Assembly (NCBI GenBank): GCA_009731375.1
Contig: BJOX01000051.1
Span: forward strand, 1,200,878 to 1,227,417
Length of the DNA: 26,540 bases
Reading direction: 5' to 3'
Source: Paulinella micropora
Taxonomy: Eukaryota; Cercozoa; Imbricatea; Euglyphida
Of this stretch, positions 7,305 through 16,468 are shown piece by piece; within the stretch, counting starts at the first letter, position 1, and every line of letters begins with the position of its first letter. The notes below the pieces were generated by a model. It saw only the letters and a list, made by a program, of their open reading frames with translations, did no database searches and had not been told where the DNA came from. A program made the position numbers and the translations under genes.

Positions 7305-8297
7305 TCACAAATCTAATATTACTTTAGCTTTCTTTTCTCTTTTGCTAGTCCTGATATTACCTTCATCGATGTCTTCTCTCTTTAACTGTTCTTTTGTTTT
7401 CTTTTCTTTTGTTATTTCTTTTACTTGTTCTTTTATTTGTTTTTCTTCGTCTACCGGTCTGTCGAACTTAGTTTTCAATAATTCCCGGGGGCTTATTAGC
7501 TCATCAGAATTGAGTATCAACTTGAAACCGGAACGCCCCACGACGGTATAAATTTGTTTGCTGTATTGCTTGCCTCCTTTAGAAAATAAATTCCTCTTTA
7601 GTTCCTTTCTTACCTTGTCGCCTTTTTCAAATTCATCAATTAAATGGTCTCGCTGAATACGTTGTTTATTTTTATTTACACCCTTAAATACATCTATCGG
7701 CCGAGCTTTAATCGTTCTATGAAACCGCATATTATAAGCGTCTACCATGTCATTAATATAAGTTAGCCAGTCAAAATTACCGTTAGTTTCAAATAATATG
7801 TCCAGCCATCTCCGTATTGTTCTTATAACCCGGTCAACGATAGCAAGCGCCCGGTGGTCGCCCACTTCAACAGTCCGGTGTTCGACGTTGTTCTCTCTGA
7901 AGTAATCTTTAACCATTCCTTTATATTCACTCCCGCTGTCGGTTGTAATACTCTCCGGAGTGTATGGTATTGATTTTAAAGCTAAATAAACTTCTTTCGC
8001 CGTTTTGTTTTTAAGCGGTTTAATAATTAAAAATCGACTATGAGTGTCAATCCAAAACAACATCCAAGCATAGCCTTTATTTCCTTTCTTATATTTCAAC
8101 TTAGACATATCCGCTAAATCTACAAATACTTGCTTTAGTGGTTTATCAGACCATATCGTATTCCATTTATCAGTTGGTAATCTTTTTTGGTAATGTATTT
8201 CAAGAGCTTGCTGTTCCTTTCTTTCATCTTCATCCCCTCCGGCTTCTTCATCACCTCCGGGTTCATTGTTTTGTGGATTGCCATGTTTGTAGTCCAT
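7305..8297 (-). CDS. Retroviral-like (rve) integrase
   Basis: A 330-residue DDE-fold recombinase that would insert the linear element into chromosomal DNA and make the 6-bp duplication seen here. The catalytic core spans ~residues 50-215. The first aspartate is D60 in VFVDLADMS, the second is D120 in SITTDSGSEY, and the third acidic position is D155 in ALAIVDRVIRTIRR, where most rve integrases have Glu (spacing 34 residues). The N-terminal ~40 residues are acidic and lack a visible HHCC zinc finger. The C-terminal part has a small beta domain (KGDKVRKELKR onward, as in Polinton integrases) and a charged tail. It is the last of three closely spaced minus-strand genes (9080 to 7305). The frame is open throughout, unlike the other large genes. 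Confidence 0.93.
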   Translation of the reverse strand: MDYKHGNPQNNEPGGDEEAGGDEDERKEQQALEIHYQKRLPTDKWNTIWSDKPLKQVFVDLADMSKLKYKKGNKGYAWMLFWIDTHSRFLIIKPLKNKTAKEVYLALKSIPYTPESITTDSGSEYKGMVKDYFRENNVEHRTVEVGDHRALAIVDRVIRTIRRWLDILFETNGNFDWLTYINDMVDAYNMRFHRTIKARPIDVFKGVNKNKQRIQRDHLIDEFEKGDKVRKELKRNLFSKGGKQYSKQIYTVVGRSGFKLILNSDELISPRELLKTKFDRPVDEEKQIKEQVKEITKEKKTKEQLKREDIDEGNIRTSKREKKAKVILDL

Positions 8298-8328
8298 CTA
8301 ATACTTAATGACACCTAATGCTGTATCC

Positions 8329-8553
8329 TTATATATTAATCTTTCTTTTTTCAAGTTCAAAACAATAATTAGAACAAAACTCGTAAGTATAAAATCGGTC
8401 GAAACTGTCATCAATAACTGTAATCTGTCGGCTTGCTAAGCACAGAGTTAATCCACACACATAGCAACTATTGAAGTCATACTCACGATGATTATATAGA
8501 TAGTCCATAATGTGTAAACGAACATCTAATGGTAAATTTTTTATCTTTGTCAT
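8329..8553 (-). CDS. Small F-box-like / Cys-cluster protein
   Basis: 74 residues. The N-terminus (IKNLPLDVRLHIMDYLY) matches the opening helix of F-box domains, which recruit substrates to SCF ubiquitin ligases. The rest carries two Cys pairs, CYVC near residue 30 and CSNYC near residue 60, enough for one zinc site. The usual full F-box is ~45 residues, so either the motif is partial or the resemblance is superficial. It lies 31 bp upstream of the integrase and 5 bp downstream of the preceding gene on the same strand, suggesting co-transcription. A host-interaction role is inference. Confidence 0.6.
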   Translation of the reverse strand: MTKIKNLPLDVRLHIMDYLYNHREYDFNSCYVCGLTLCLASRQITVIDDSFDRFYTYEFCSNYCFELEKRKINI

Positions 8554-8558
8554 CTATA

Positions 8559-9080
8559 TTAGACCTTTAAAAACATTTTTGAAACATCATTACTTTCTTT
8601 TTTTGTCTTCTCAGGCTGTCCCGCATAAACATTGACATTAACATGGCCAGTCTTCTTCCCTCCTTTCTTAGGTTTAGGCTCTTCCTCTTCCTCGCTTTCC
8701 TCACTCTCACTCTCGCTTTCTTCTAGTTCAGGCAGTTTCTTTTTTTCCGCTTTCTTAGTCTTCTTCTGTTTAGTCTTAAGTTTCATACCCGCAACACGTC
8801 GTGCGACAATATCTACAAAGTCCTGTTCGACCTCTTCCTCGCTTTCACTACTCTCCTCGACCGGCTCTCCATCTCTACCATCAATCATATCCTTAGCCAA
8901 CTGCTTCTTAGTAATGTGTTCCATCTTTTCGTCTTCATTCATTTCTTTCACATTCTTAGCCTCTTCTTCAGCTAGTAGCTCACGGGCCCGCTCAATCTTT
9001 CTTTGCCTCGCATACTGTTTCTTCATTACAGTCGCTTTTTCAAGGTTCTTTATGGCAATCTCTCTATTACCTCTTGGCAT
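8559..9080 (-). CDS. Charged nuclear-type hypothetical protein
   Basis: 173 residues when started at ATG 9080 (MPRGNREIAIKNLEKA). An upstream ATG at 9161 would overlap the divergent fibre gene and add an unlikely leader. The N-terminal half is a basic/acidic helix (KKQYARQRKIERARELLAEE). The middle and C-terminal regions have Ser/Glu tracts and Lys clusters (KLKTKQKKTKKAEKKK), resembling nuclear or DNA-associated linker proteins. No catalytic motif is visible. It is first in the minus-strand trio leading to the integrase and shares a 72-bp bidirectional spacer with the fibre gene. Confidence 0.65.
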   Translation of the reverse strand: MPRGNREIAIKNLEKATVMKKQYARQRKIERARELLAEEEAKNVKEMNEDEKMEHITKKQLAKDMIDGRDGEPVEESSESEEEVEQDFVDIVARRVAGMKLKTKQKKTKKAEKKKLPELEESESESEESEEEEEPKPKKGGKKTGHVNVNVYAGQPEKTKKESNDVSKMFLKV

Positions 9081-9152
9081 TGTTTGTCTCGGGTATATAT
9101 CTAACCAAAAATAATTTTTATTCGGATTAATTATTATCCAATTTATATAATA
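9081..9152. promoter_or_regulatory. Divergent promoter spacer
   Basis: A 72-bp AT-rich gap between the ATG at 9080 (minus) and the ATG at 9153 (plus). It contains GGTATATATC toward the minus gene and TTTATATAATA immediately before the plus ATG. Both TATA-like elements are close to the starts, implying very short leaders. Confidence 0.5.
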
Positions 9153-12100
9153 ATGTCGCAATTCAAGTCGCTCTTAGGCCTTAATGAGTTGGCTGTCGAT
9201 AGTCTAAATATTCTTAACTTAGACTTAACGAACACTAATATCGTCGGCTTAAACACGGATAGAGTGCCAGAAGATGCTGACCCCGTAAATCTCTACTATA
9301 CCGACGGTCGATTTGACACACGACTGGCTACCAAAAGCACGGCGGACATTAAAGAAGGAAAAAATCTATACTACACCGAGCAACGAGTGAGGGACAATGA
9401 CGAGGTTAAAGCCTCAACTCAACACCGCTCTAATACGAGTAATCCACATCAAACCAGTTTATATAATTTGATAGATACAAACATATCCACACCAACGGTC
9501 GGTCAATACTTAACATACAACGATGTTGACGGCAAATGGAGGAATACCGCCCTGGGGTCAATAGACACACTCTCCGATGTAGTCATAACCGCACCAATTG
9601 CTATGAATAGTTATCTAACATATAATTCAATAAACTGGGTAAATAAAACCTTTCCGATAAATGTTGATGAATTCGGCAATATTAATATGGGAGGGTATTT
9701 GAACATAACAGGAGTTAATTTACTAAATACGATAGCAGTTTCTTCAATCATAACCACTGCGACATTTAATGATGCTTTCGATACACGGCTATCGGCTAAG
9801 ACAACTACTAACTTAGCAGAGGGGACAAACCTTTACTATACCAATGCTAGATTTGACACTCAATTAGCAACAAAGAGCACAACCAACTTAGCAGAGGGAA
9901 CCAATCTATATTATACGACGGCCAGAGCAAATACGGATTTTGATACGAGATTGGCAACCAAGAGCACCACCAATTTAGCAGAAGGAACTAATCTATATTA
10001 CACCACAGCGAGAGCGAATACAGATTTTGACACAAGGATAGCCACTAAATCAATTGATGCTTTGAGTGATGTAGTGATAACGACACCCGCAGATAACCAA
10101 CTGCTTATTTACAGCGCAGGACAATGGCGAAATGTGGCTTCACCTTTTCTTAGATTAGACGGCACAGCAAGTATGACGGCAGGCTTAAATATGGGCGGTT
10201 TTGCGATTACAAATGTTGGTAATGTTGATGGTATTGATGTGTCAGCACTTGATACGAATGTCGTTAAACTAACAGGCGACCAAACCATAGCAGGAACAAA
10301 AACATTTAGTGATAAATTAACACTCTCACAAGATAAACCATTAATATTGGGAAGAACAACAAGAGGATTAGCGGCATACACAGGAGGATTAGAATTATAT
10401 GGAACATCAGGTGTAGCAGGTCCACACATACAAGCATTTACAACATCCAACCCTAATTACCCCTGCTTTCAATTAATTAACAATGGGCATAGCAATATGG
10501 CATTGAAATTTGATTGTTATTGGGACGGAGCATCTAATGATAAGTCAAGTTTTGCTACTTCAAATTTTATGATAGCAAAAGGCACTAATCTTGTTTTTCA
10601 GTATGCTTCGGGAGTAGCCGTAGGAAATAACATAACATTTAATACCGCAATGGAAATCAATAGCACATCGGGATTATTATCAACAAAGGCAATAACTGCT
10701 AGCGGATTAATAACGGCAAATGCGGGAGTATCTACAACCACTTTGACAACGAGCGATAATGTCGTCGTAGGTGCTGGAAAAAGTCTATTTATTGATAGAA
10801 GTGGGGCGACAATAGCAAATAAACTGGTTTTATGGGATGGAGGCACTCCGTCGGCAACGGCTTTTCTAGGCTTTGGTGTTGCTAGTCAAACATTGATTTA
10901 TAATGTTAATGCTTCAACTGATAGCCACGTATTTTATTATGGAGGCTCAAACGAATTATTTAGAATTAACAACACAGCGATTACGGCGACAAAATCAATA
11001 ATAGCAAATGGAGGCTTAAATATGAATAGTCAAAGTATTACAAATGTAAATCAACTAAATGGTAGAACTGTCTCAACTTTATTTACAGAACACGATGCGA
11101 ACAAGGCGAAAGTGTCGGCGGATGGTAGCATAGACACTCACAGTGATGTTATTATTACAACTCCCGCGAATGGTCAATTATTAAAATACAATGGAACAAA
11201 CTGGGTAAATTCAACTAGGTCGCTGGCTTTCCTTGCTTTGTCAGGCGGGACAATGACGGGCGATGTAAAATATGGAGCTTCTGCTTTTACTCTTTACACC
11301 GCATCGCAAGCTATGACGACTAACTCAGCGCCTTCTCCGTTTGTTGCTTCTGCTTCTAATGAATACAACCCCGCTTATTATGCTTTTAATGCTAATCAGA
11401 ACGATTATTGGACTACTGCTATATATTACAATGACACGACGGGAGTATATACAAGAGTTCCCGCGACAACGAACACATGGGGCGGGACGCCATACACAGG
11501 CGAATATATAAAAATTGATTTAGGGGCGATATACAGGATAAAAACTTATTATGTGCGGTCTTCTTCTGCGAACTTCATCGAAACTACCCCGTCTATATGG
11601 TATGTGGGGACAAGTAGCGACAATATAACATATACTTTATGGGATAGTCAAACAGGGCAAGCGTGGGCAAGTCAAACGACAAAGACATATAACCCCGCTT
11701 CAAATGCTACTGCTAGATATATCATTTTCGTAGTAAATAAAACTGGGAGTGGTGGAATATCATTTAGGAGCCAACCACGAATAGCCAGTTTGTATTTTGA
11801 TTATGAGACATTTAATTATGATTTAACGAATGTTAGAAATATGACAGGCTACTCAATAACGACCAGCGGAGCCATAACGGCTAGCGGATTGATAACGGCG
11901 AGTTCGGGATGAACGGGGACCACATTAACGGCCAGCGGATTGATAACGGCGAATGCGGGGCTTGATATGAAAAGTCAGATTATGTCAAATTTAGCCACTC
12001 CATCGGCTTCAACAGACGGAGCGAATAAAACTTATGTGGATACATTAGACGGGCAGAACGTAAAATTAACTGGAACACACAAGAGCAGGAACAAAGGAAT

Positions 12101-13382
12101 TCAGCGGAATATTGGCGACTTCTCTCGGCGTCCCGTGTATAATGGCAGAAACACAAAGGGGACGGCCGCAACAGGTGGATTAGAATTATATGGAACCAAC
12201 AACAATATGAACGGCCCGCACATACAGGCCTTCGTAAATACTTCTGTTTATCCAACATTTCAATTACTGAACTGGGGGCAAGACAATATCAATTTGTATT
12301 TTGATTGTTATTTTAATGGAACAAATATCCTTTCATCGGACACAGGCTCAAACTTTCAAATAGCAAAATATCTAGATAAACTCAGTTTTAGTTATGCTTC
12401 TGGTGTAGCACTGGGAGGAACTGCGACAATGACAGAAGCAATAAGTATAAGCACGGCAGGACTATTAACGACGAAGGCGATATCTGTTGTTAATAGCACA
12501 GTCGACATAAGGGGAGAAGCGAGAAGCGGGTCTCATCCATCGCCAGTCGGCTTATATGTTTCAGCCAATCTCGGTCAAGCCTCAGGGGGTGTTGAATTTA
12601 GACATAGCAACGGGACACAGGGTGTAGGCTTCGGTTATAATTCTGTATATGCTACGGGAAGCAATACAGACCAGGAGTTAAATTTATATTCAAGGGGAGC
12701 AAGTCAGATTTATGCCAGGAGTGCTATGACTTGTTCTTCAACATTAACGACTAGCGGATTATTAACATCAAGTGCGGGTATATCAATAGGTGTAAGCGGT
12801 GGAGGGGCTACAATAAGCCAGAGGTCAAGTTATACGAACCAGCCACTTATACAATTAAAGGGAAATGTTAGTGCGAACTATTCTTGTATATGTAATGATG
12901 GCAATTTAACATTTTTCAATACTTCAAACTCAAACGGAAACCCTCATAGTGGATGGATTTATCAAACATTAGGAGCGAATGTGTGGTCGTCTGGGTCTGA
13001 TAGAAGGGCAAAATCGGGTATTGAAACATTAGACTGCGGGGATTGTTGTGAGAAACTAATGAAAATAAACTGCTGTTCGTATTATTGGAAATCAGACGAG
13101 AAGAAGGAAAAAAAGAACCACGGATTTATCGCGGACGAAGTAAAAAAAATATTTCCAGAATTTGTATCTGAAAGTGGAATAAAAGCGGATGATGGAGAAA
13201 GCAACCTTGAAGGAGTATCATATATGGAATTTATTCCAATATTAGTTAGTGCTTTTCAACACATGGCGGAAAAAGCGATTAATTTAGAAAAAGAAAATAA
13301 AACTTTACTTAATATATTACAAGACCAAGCGAACCAATTAGCAGAAATCCGAGCAGTCCTTTTTCCACCTAATGCCCCCTAG
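9153..13382 (+). pseudogene. Long trimeric-fibre-like protein with S74 intramolecular chaperone, interrupted by TGA
   Basis: One reading frame of ~1,409 codons broken by a single TGA at 11910-11912; 9153 and 13382 are in phase. The N-terminal third has repeats of the NLAEGTNLYYT type (about 9340-10050), common in viral fibre shafts. Next come paired beta-rich modules (KLTG...GGLELYG, twice) and several ASGLITANAG-type linkers. A discoidin (F5/8 type C)-like module lies at about residues 707-885 (YAFNANQNDYW, IKIDLGAIYRIKTYYVRSSS), a candidate glycan-binding head. The C-terminus is a Peptidase_S74 / endosialidase-chaperone domain with the SDRRAKSGI signature (Ser codon at 12996), GFIADEV and a final coiled coil. 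Such domains drive trimerisation, then cleave themselves off. A ~65-bp patch near 12065-12135 reads better in another frame, so two compensating indels are likely. Attachment function is inferred. Confidence 0.88.
9780..10050 (+). repeat. Intragenic fibre-shaft repeats
   Basis: Three tandem 75-87 bp coding units encode variants of TTNLAEGTNLYYTTARAN followed by FDTRLATKS. A more diverged earlier unit lies near 9290-9400. Synonymous differences between units show they are old or under purifying selection. Confidence 0.85.
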
Positions 13383-13710
13383 ATTACATCCGCCGCCAGT
13401 CATAGAAGTAGATGGCGAACTCACACCAGAGTTGAAGAACCGCGTGATTGATGTTCAAATTAAGCAGAAAGAAAAAAAATTAGACCACGAATACGAAGAC
13501 AACTGGGACTGCTGTATGACTAAGCGAAAAACTGACAGCCGTCTTATTAAGTACTTATTTCAAATGGGTATCATTATCGCGATTATAACCCTTTGTATCG
13601 TGAGACTGTCTGAAAAGAACATTCCGTGCGAAGTTGCCAACACATACGTCGGTATTTTGACCTTGCTTATAGGCATCTGCCTTCCTTCCCCTTCTAGTTC
13701 AAAGAAGTGA
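13372..13710 (+). CDS. Small two-helix membrane protein
   Basis: 112 residues. The N-terminal half is soluble and charged with a Pro-rich start (MPPRLHPPPVIEVDG) and a Cys pair (WDCCMTK). Two hydrophobic segments follow, IKYLFQMGIIIAIITLCIV (about 58-77) and VGILTLLIGICLPSPSSS at the end. Small proteins with this layout and a terminal LPSP-type tail occur in large DNA viruses and their relatives; the family has no firm function known to me. The ATG overlaps the end of the fibre gene by 11 bp, so the two are probably read from one transcript. Holin or virion-membrane roles are speculation. Confidence 0.75.
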   Translation: MPPRLHPPPVIEVDGELTPELKNRVIDVQIKQKEKKLDHEYEDNWDCCMTKRKTDSRLIKYLFQMGIIIAIITLCIVRLSEKNIPCEVANTYVGILTLLIGICLPSPSSSKK

Positions 13711-13926
13711 GCATTCAAACGAATAGACTTTATACCACGAAGCATCATTTGAGCAGATTAGCGGAATAGCTTCATCAAAACTAACACACCAATCACTCAT
13801 CGGCTTATACACACATCCCTTTTGGATACAATAAAGACAACTTTCATTTTTTTTATCGCCGACCCGCGAATAGAAATCACAGGCGGTCCGAGCGGAAATA
13901 TTAATTAATAAAAAGTTTATGAGCAT
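13699..13926 (-). CDS. Secreted Cys-rich PSI-like protein
   Basis: About 76 residues from ATG 13926 (81 from ATG 13944). The first ~17 residues are a short hydrophobic signal-like segment (MLINFLLINISARTA). The mature part holds seven cysteines. The run CLYCIQKGCVYKPMSDWC fits the core of the PSI (plexin-semaphorin-integrin) fold, in which closely spaced cysteines surround a GC and a Trp-Cys. The 3' end overlaps the preceding plus-strand gene by ~12 bp, and the 5' end overlaps the start of the next plus-strand gene. An antisense position and AT-rich 5' end leave some doubt. If real it would be a secreted or surface protein, possibly host-derived. Confidence 0.5.
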   Translation of the reverse strand: MLINFLLINISARTACDFYSRVGDKKNESCLYCIQKGCVYKPMSDWCVSFDEAIPLICSNDASWYKVYSFECSLL

Positions 13927-13942
13927 TAGTATAGAGGGCATC

Positions 13943-14314
13943 ATGACGGACTATAAATACCAAAAGATTATTTTTCTGAGCAATAATTTTGTTGGCGGGG
14001 TTAATAGTAGCAAGACATTTGACAAAAACATTCAAATGAACTTTACGCCGACTAGAATGAATGTTAAGTTTATCAACTACATGAACGATTTGAACGAAAC
14101 GAAAACAAAAATCCTTTATATGGACCGCATCGGGATTATTGGCACATTCGCCGACAGCACGACCGCCAACATTTCAAACCTCGGTTATAATCTTGGAAAT
14201 ATCGGATGGACCGACGGACAGTACACTTTTAAAGTACTTAAAACAGACAGCGGTAATATTGAGACCGACCAACTGGCTGGAAGAATTGGTATTTGTTTGG
14301 AATTTCTCGGGTAG
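13943..14314 (+). CDS. Small beta-rich hypothetical virion-type protein
   Basis: 123 residues from ATG 13943 (MTDYKYQKIIFLSNNF); an in-frame ATG at 13919 would add 8. The composition is rich in beta-formers, and the end (QLAGRIGICLEFLG) resembles the closing strand seen in small capsid-associated jelly-roll proteins. It immediately precedes the packaging ATPase within the virion gene block. A minor capsid role is therefore plausible by position only. I do not recognise a family. The stop codon lies inside a hairpin (14311-14328). Confidence 0.7.
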   Translation: MTDYKYQKIIFLSNNFVGGVNSSKTFDKNIQMNFTPTRMNVKFINYMNDLNETKTKILYMDRIGIIGTFADSTTANISNLGYNLGNIGWTDGQYTFKVLKTDSGNIETDQLAGRIGICLEFLG

Positions 14315-14427
14315 GGACAAGCCCCTACAACCCCACCGTTGTGGTAAGCGATTAAAACAAAAATATATTTTAGAATATATAAAAGTGTTTTTGAGGTTGT
14401 AGGAGGTTTTTGAAAAAAAGCTCATAC
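14311..14427 (+). promoter_or_regulatory. Intergenic cassette, copy 1: hairpin plus promoter-like block
   Basis: GTAGGG/CCCTAC form a hairpin around ACAAGC, followed by a CCCC/GTGGT segment, ATTAAAACAAAAATATATTT and a GAGGTTGTAGGAGG element before the ATPase ATG. The same order of parts recurs at 17257-17364, so this looks like a reused terminator-promoter module. Confidence 0.6.
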
Positions 14428-15249
14428 ATGGAAAAAATTAACGATATACGAGTTAGACCAGTCAAGCAAAACGGAAATGGAGACAAGTTGGCAAAAGGAT
14501 ATAAGTTATTTGATGAGCCGTACGCCAATATTTTTCTTCTCGCTCGCAAGAAGAGTGGCAAGACGACCGCGCTGTTTGAAATCCTGAAACGAACGACTGA
14601 CAAAAAGACCCGCATTGTTATTATAGCCAGCACAATGCACAAGGACCACATTTACAAAGAAATGGTTAAGCACTTCAAGAAGAAGGGAAACCCGATGGCG
14701 ATATACACATATTTGAAAACGGAAGGCTACAGTGTGATTGATTACGAGTTAGACAAGCTCAATAAGCCGGACGAAGAGCAAGAAGAAGGAGAGATTGTAC
14801 AGGATGGTAAAGAAGAACCGAAGCCGAAGTTTTTATACTTTGGTAAAGAGGACGAAAAGAAGAAACCAGAAGCCCCCGCTGAGAGACCATCTAAGTATCA
14901 AACTCCCGAAGTCGTGTTTGTTCTTGACGACCTCGGCTCAGGCTTGAGGGATAAGTCAGTTAGCGACCTGTTAAAGAAAAACCGCCACTACAAGTCAAAA
15001 GTGATTATGAGCTCTCAGTATCTTAACGACTTACGGCCCGAAGCCATCAAACAGCTCGACTACCTCCTTATTTTTCCTGGTCAGAGTGTCGATAAAATAG
15101 AACTCGTATACAAGCATTTGGACCTCGGCTACGACCTCGACTACTTCATTGAAAAATATCACGAGGCGACGAAAGAACGGTTTGACTTTTTGTATGTGGA
15201 TGCGGTTTCTGATGAACTAAGGCAAAATTTTAATAAACGATTTTTATGA
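14428..15249 (+). CDS. A32-type genome-packaging ATPase
   Basis: 273 residues from ATG 14428 (MEKINDIRVR); the six codons before it, starting with TTG, are better read as leader. This FtsK/HerA-superfamily ATPase pumps viral DNA into preformed capsids and is a core gene of Polintons and related viruses. Walker A is ARKKSGKTT (about residues 39-47, with Ala in the first position instead of Gly). Walker B is VVFVLDDLG (D167-D168), followed by the usual SSQYLNDL sensor-like segment. Residues ~110-150 are an acidic/Lys-rich insertion (EEQEEGEIVQDG onward). The frame is intact. It sits between the small beta-rich protein and two basic proteins. Confidence 0.93.
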   Translation: MEKINDIRVRPVKQNGNGDKLAKGYKLFDEPYANIFLLARKKSGKTTALFEILKRTTDKKTRIVIIASTMHKDHIYKEMVKHFKKKGNPMAIYTYLKTEGYSVIDYELDKLNKPDEEQEEGEIVQDGKEEPKPKFLYFGKEDEKKKPEAPAERPSKYQTPEVVFVLDDLGSGLRDKSVSDLLKKNRHYKSKVIMSSQYLNDLRPEAIKQLDYLLIFPGQSVDKIELVYKHLDLGYDLDYFIEKYHEATKERFDFLYVDAVSDELRQNFNKRFL

Positions 15250-15284
15250 TTTTATTATTAATTATTTTTTTTCCATATATTATA

Positions 15285-15593
15285 ATGGTCGTGAAAACAA
15301 CAAGGGTTGAAGTCGTTCCAACAGTCGGAAAAATAACAAGAAACTCAAGCACAATGGCGGGCGGAAAAAAGAAAACTGGTCGCAAGAAGGGACAAAAGGG
15401 AGGTAAAATTAACTGGGCGAAAGTAGAAAAAACTGCTGGAAATATTGAAAGATGGTTGAGAAAGAACAAAGCGATATCGAGAGGAGCTACCTTTTTAAGC
15501 GACGTCGGAGTTCCTTATGCGGACCGTGTAGCGAAGGCGGCGGCTAAACAAAGCTACGGCAAGCAGAGCGGGCGTGGGGCGCTTAAATTCTAA
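15285..15593 (+). CDS. Small basic protein, possible core/DNA-condensing protein
   Basis: 102 residues from ATG 15285, which sits 2-4 bases after a TATTATA box. An internal ATG at 15354 (MAGGKKKTGRKKG) is an alternative start. The N-terminal third is dominated by Lys/Gly/Arg, and the remainder forms amphipathic helices (WAKVEKTAGNIERWLRKN). It ends GKQSGRGALKF. The basic composition and position between packaging ATPase and protease resemble core/DNA-binding proteins of adeno-like viruses. Gly-rich stretches could be protease sites. That analogy is inference. Confidence 0.65.
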   Translation: MVVKTTRVEVVPTVGKITRNSSTMAGGKKKTGRKKGQKGGKINWAKVEKTAGNIERWLRKNKAISRGATFLSDVGVPYADRVAKAAAKQSYGKQSGRGALKF

Positions 15594-15634
15594 ATATTAA
15601 ACTAAACTTTCTATTATTTTTTTTATATTAATAT

Positions 15635-16468
15635 ATGAACACCAAAAACGGAGGTATGAGAAAGAAACCTAAACAACGACCACCGAGGATATACAGAACG
15701 AAGGATGGTCGGCCATATATCAAAGTAAAAGGTAAGAGAGCATATCTAAACTTCGGAAAGAAAACGAATGACTTATCAACACTTCAAATTGTTAAGCTAT
15801 TTATGAAATACTTGAATAAAACAAAATCAAATAAACCGTGGCCGAACCATAAAGACAAAAGCAAACTGAAAAAAGTTCAAAGCCTGTCGGAGATTGAACA
15901 GAACACAAGAATGGCTATTCAAGACCACTTAGATAAACTCAAGCAGGAGAAATATGAAAAGATAGAAGCCATAGACAAGAAGGAGAAAGCGGACATTGAA
16001 GAAAAAGACCAGGAAAGGAAGAGGCAACACCGCAAAGAATTAGCCGACATACAAGAAAGACAGGATGAAAAGAACCGTGAACTCAGGAAAGAGCAACGAC
16101 TTATTAAGGAATTACTAACAGAACGGAGAACTAAGCAAGGACTATTAACAGCACCTATTGAAGAAAAAACGCCAAAAAAACATACTCCAAAATCATCTCC
16201 GAGCGGAATAACTGATATAACTGATGAAGTAAACAAGCAAGCAAAAGATTTGAAAGACGAAAAGAGAAAAAGAATTATTGATGCTATGTTTACAGAGGGT
16301 ATGAGATTAAAACGAAAAAATAGTGGAAAACCTAAAAATCACGATGTAGTAAATAGTCTCATAAAAGCAGGCGTTGATATTAAAATTGTAAAACCAAAAG
16401 GTAAAAAGAAAAATTATTCAGAGACATTGAAACAATGGTTGTACACTCAAAAATTTACAGAAAAATAA
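15635..16468 (+). CDS. Basic coiled-coil protein, possible virion DNA-binding protein
   Basis: 277 residues. The N-terminus (PPRIYRTKDGRPYIKVKGKR) is a strongly basic module with a repeated aromatic/Gly pattern. Residues ~85-170 are a Lys/Glu-rich coiled coil. The C-terminal ~80 residues are a basic helical domain ending QWLYTQKFTEK. TATTAATAT lies directly before the ATG. The gene overlaps the protease start by 34 bp in another frame, so co-transcription is likely; in some relatives the protease carries an N-terminal extension, and an ancestral fusion cannot be excluded. The specific family is not recognised. Confidence 0.7.
   Translation: MNTKNGGMRKKPKQRPPRIYRTKDGRPYIKVKGKRAYLNFGKKTNDLSTLQIVKLFMKYLNKTKSNKPWPNHKDKSKLKKVQSLSEIEQNTRMAIQDHLDKLKQEKYEKIEAIDKKEKADIEEKDQERKRQHRKELADIQERQDEKNRELRKEQRLIKELLTERRTKQGLLTAPIEEKTPKKHTPKSSPSGITDITDEVNKQAKDLKDEKRKRIIDAMFTEGMRLKRKNSGKPKNHDVVNSLIKAGVDIKIVKPKGKKKNYSETLKQWLYTQKFTEK

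Noticed and set aside
8632-9114. 160-residue Ser-rich plus-strand frame
   Set aside because: Antisense shadow of the acidic Ser/Glu-rich minus-strand gene at 8559-9080.
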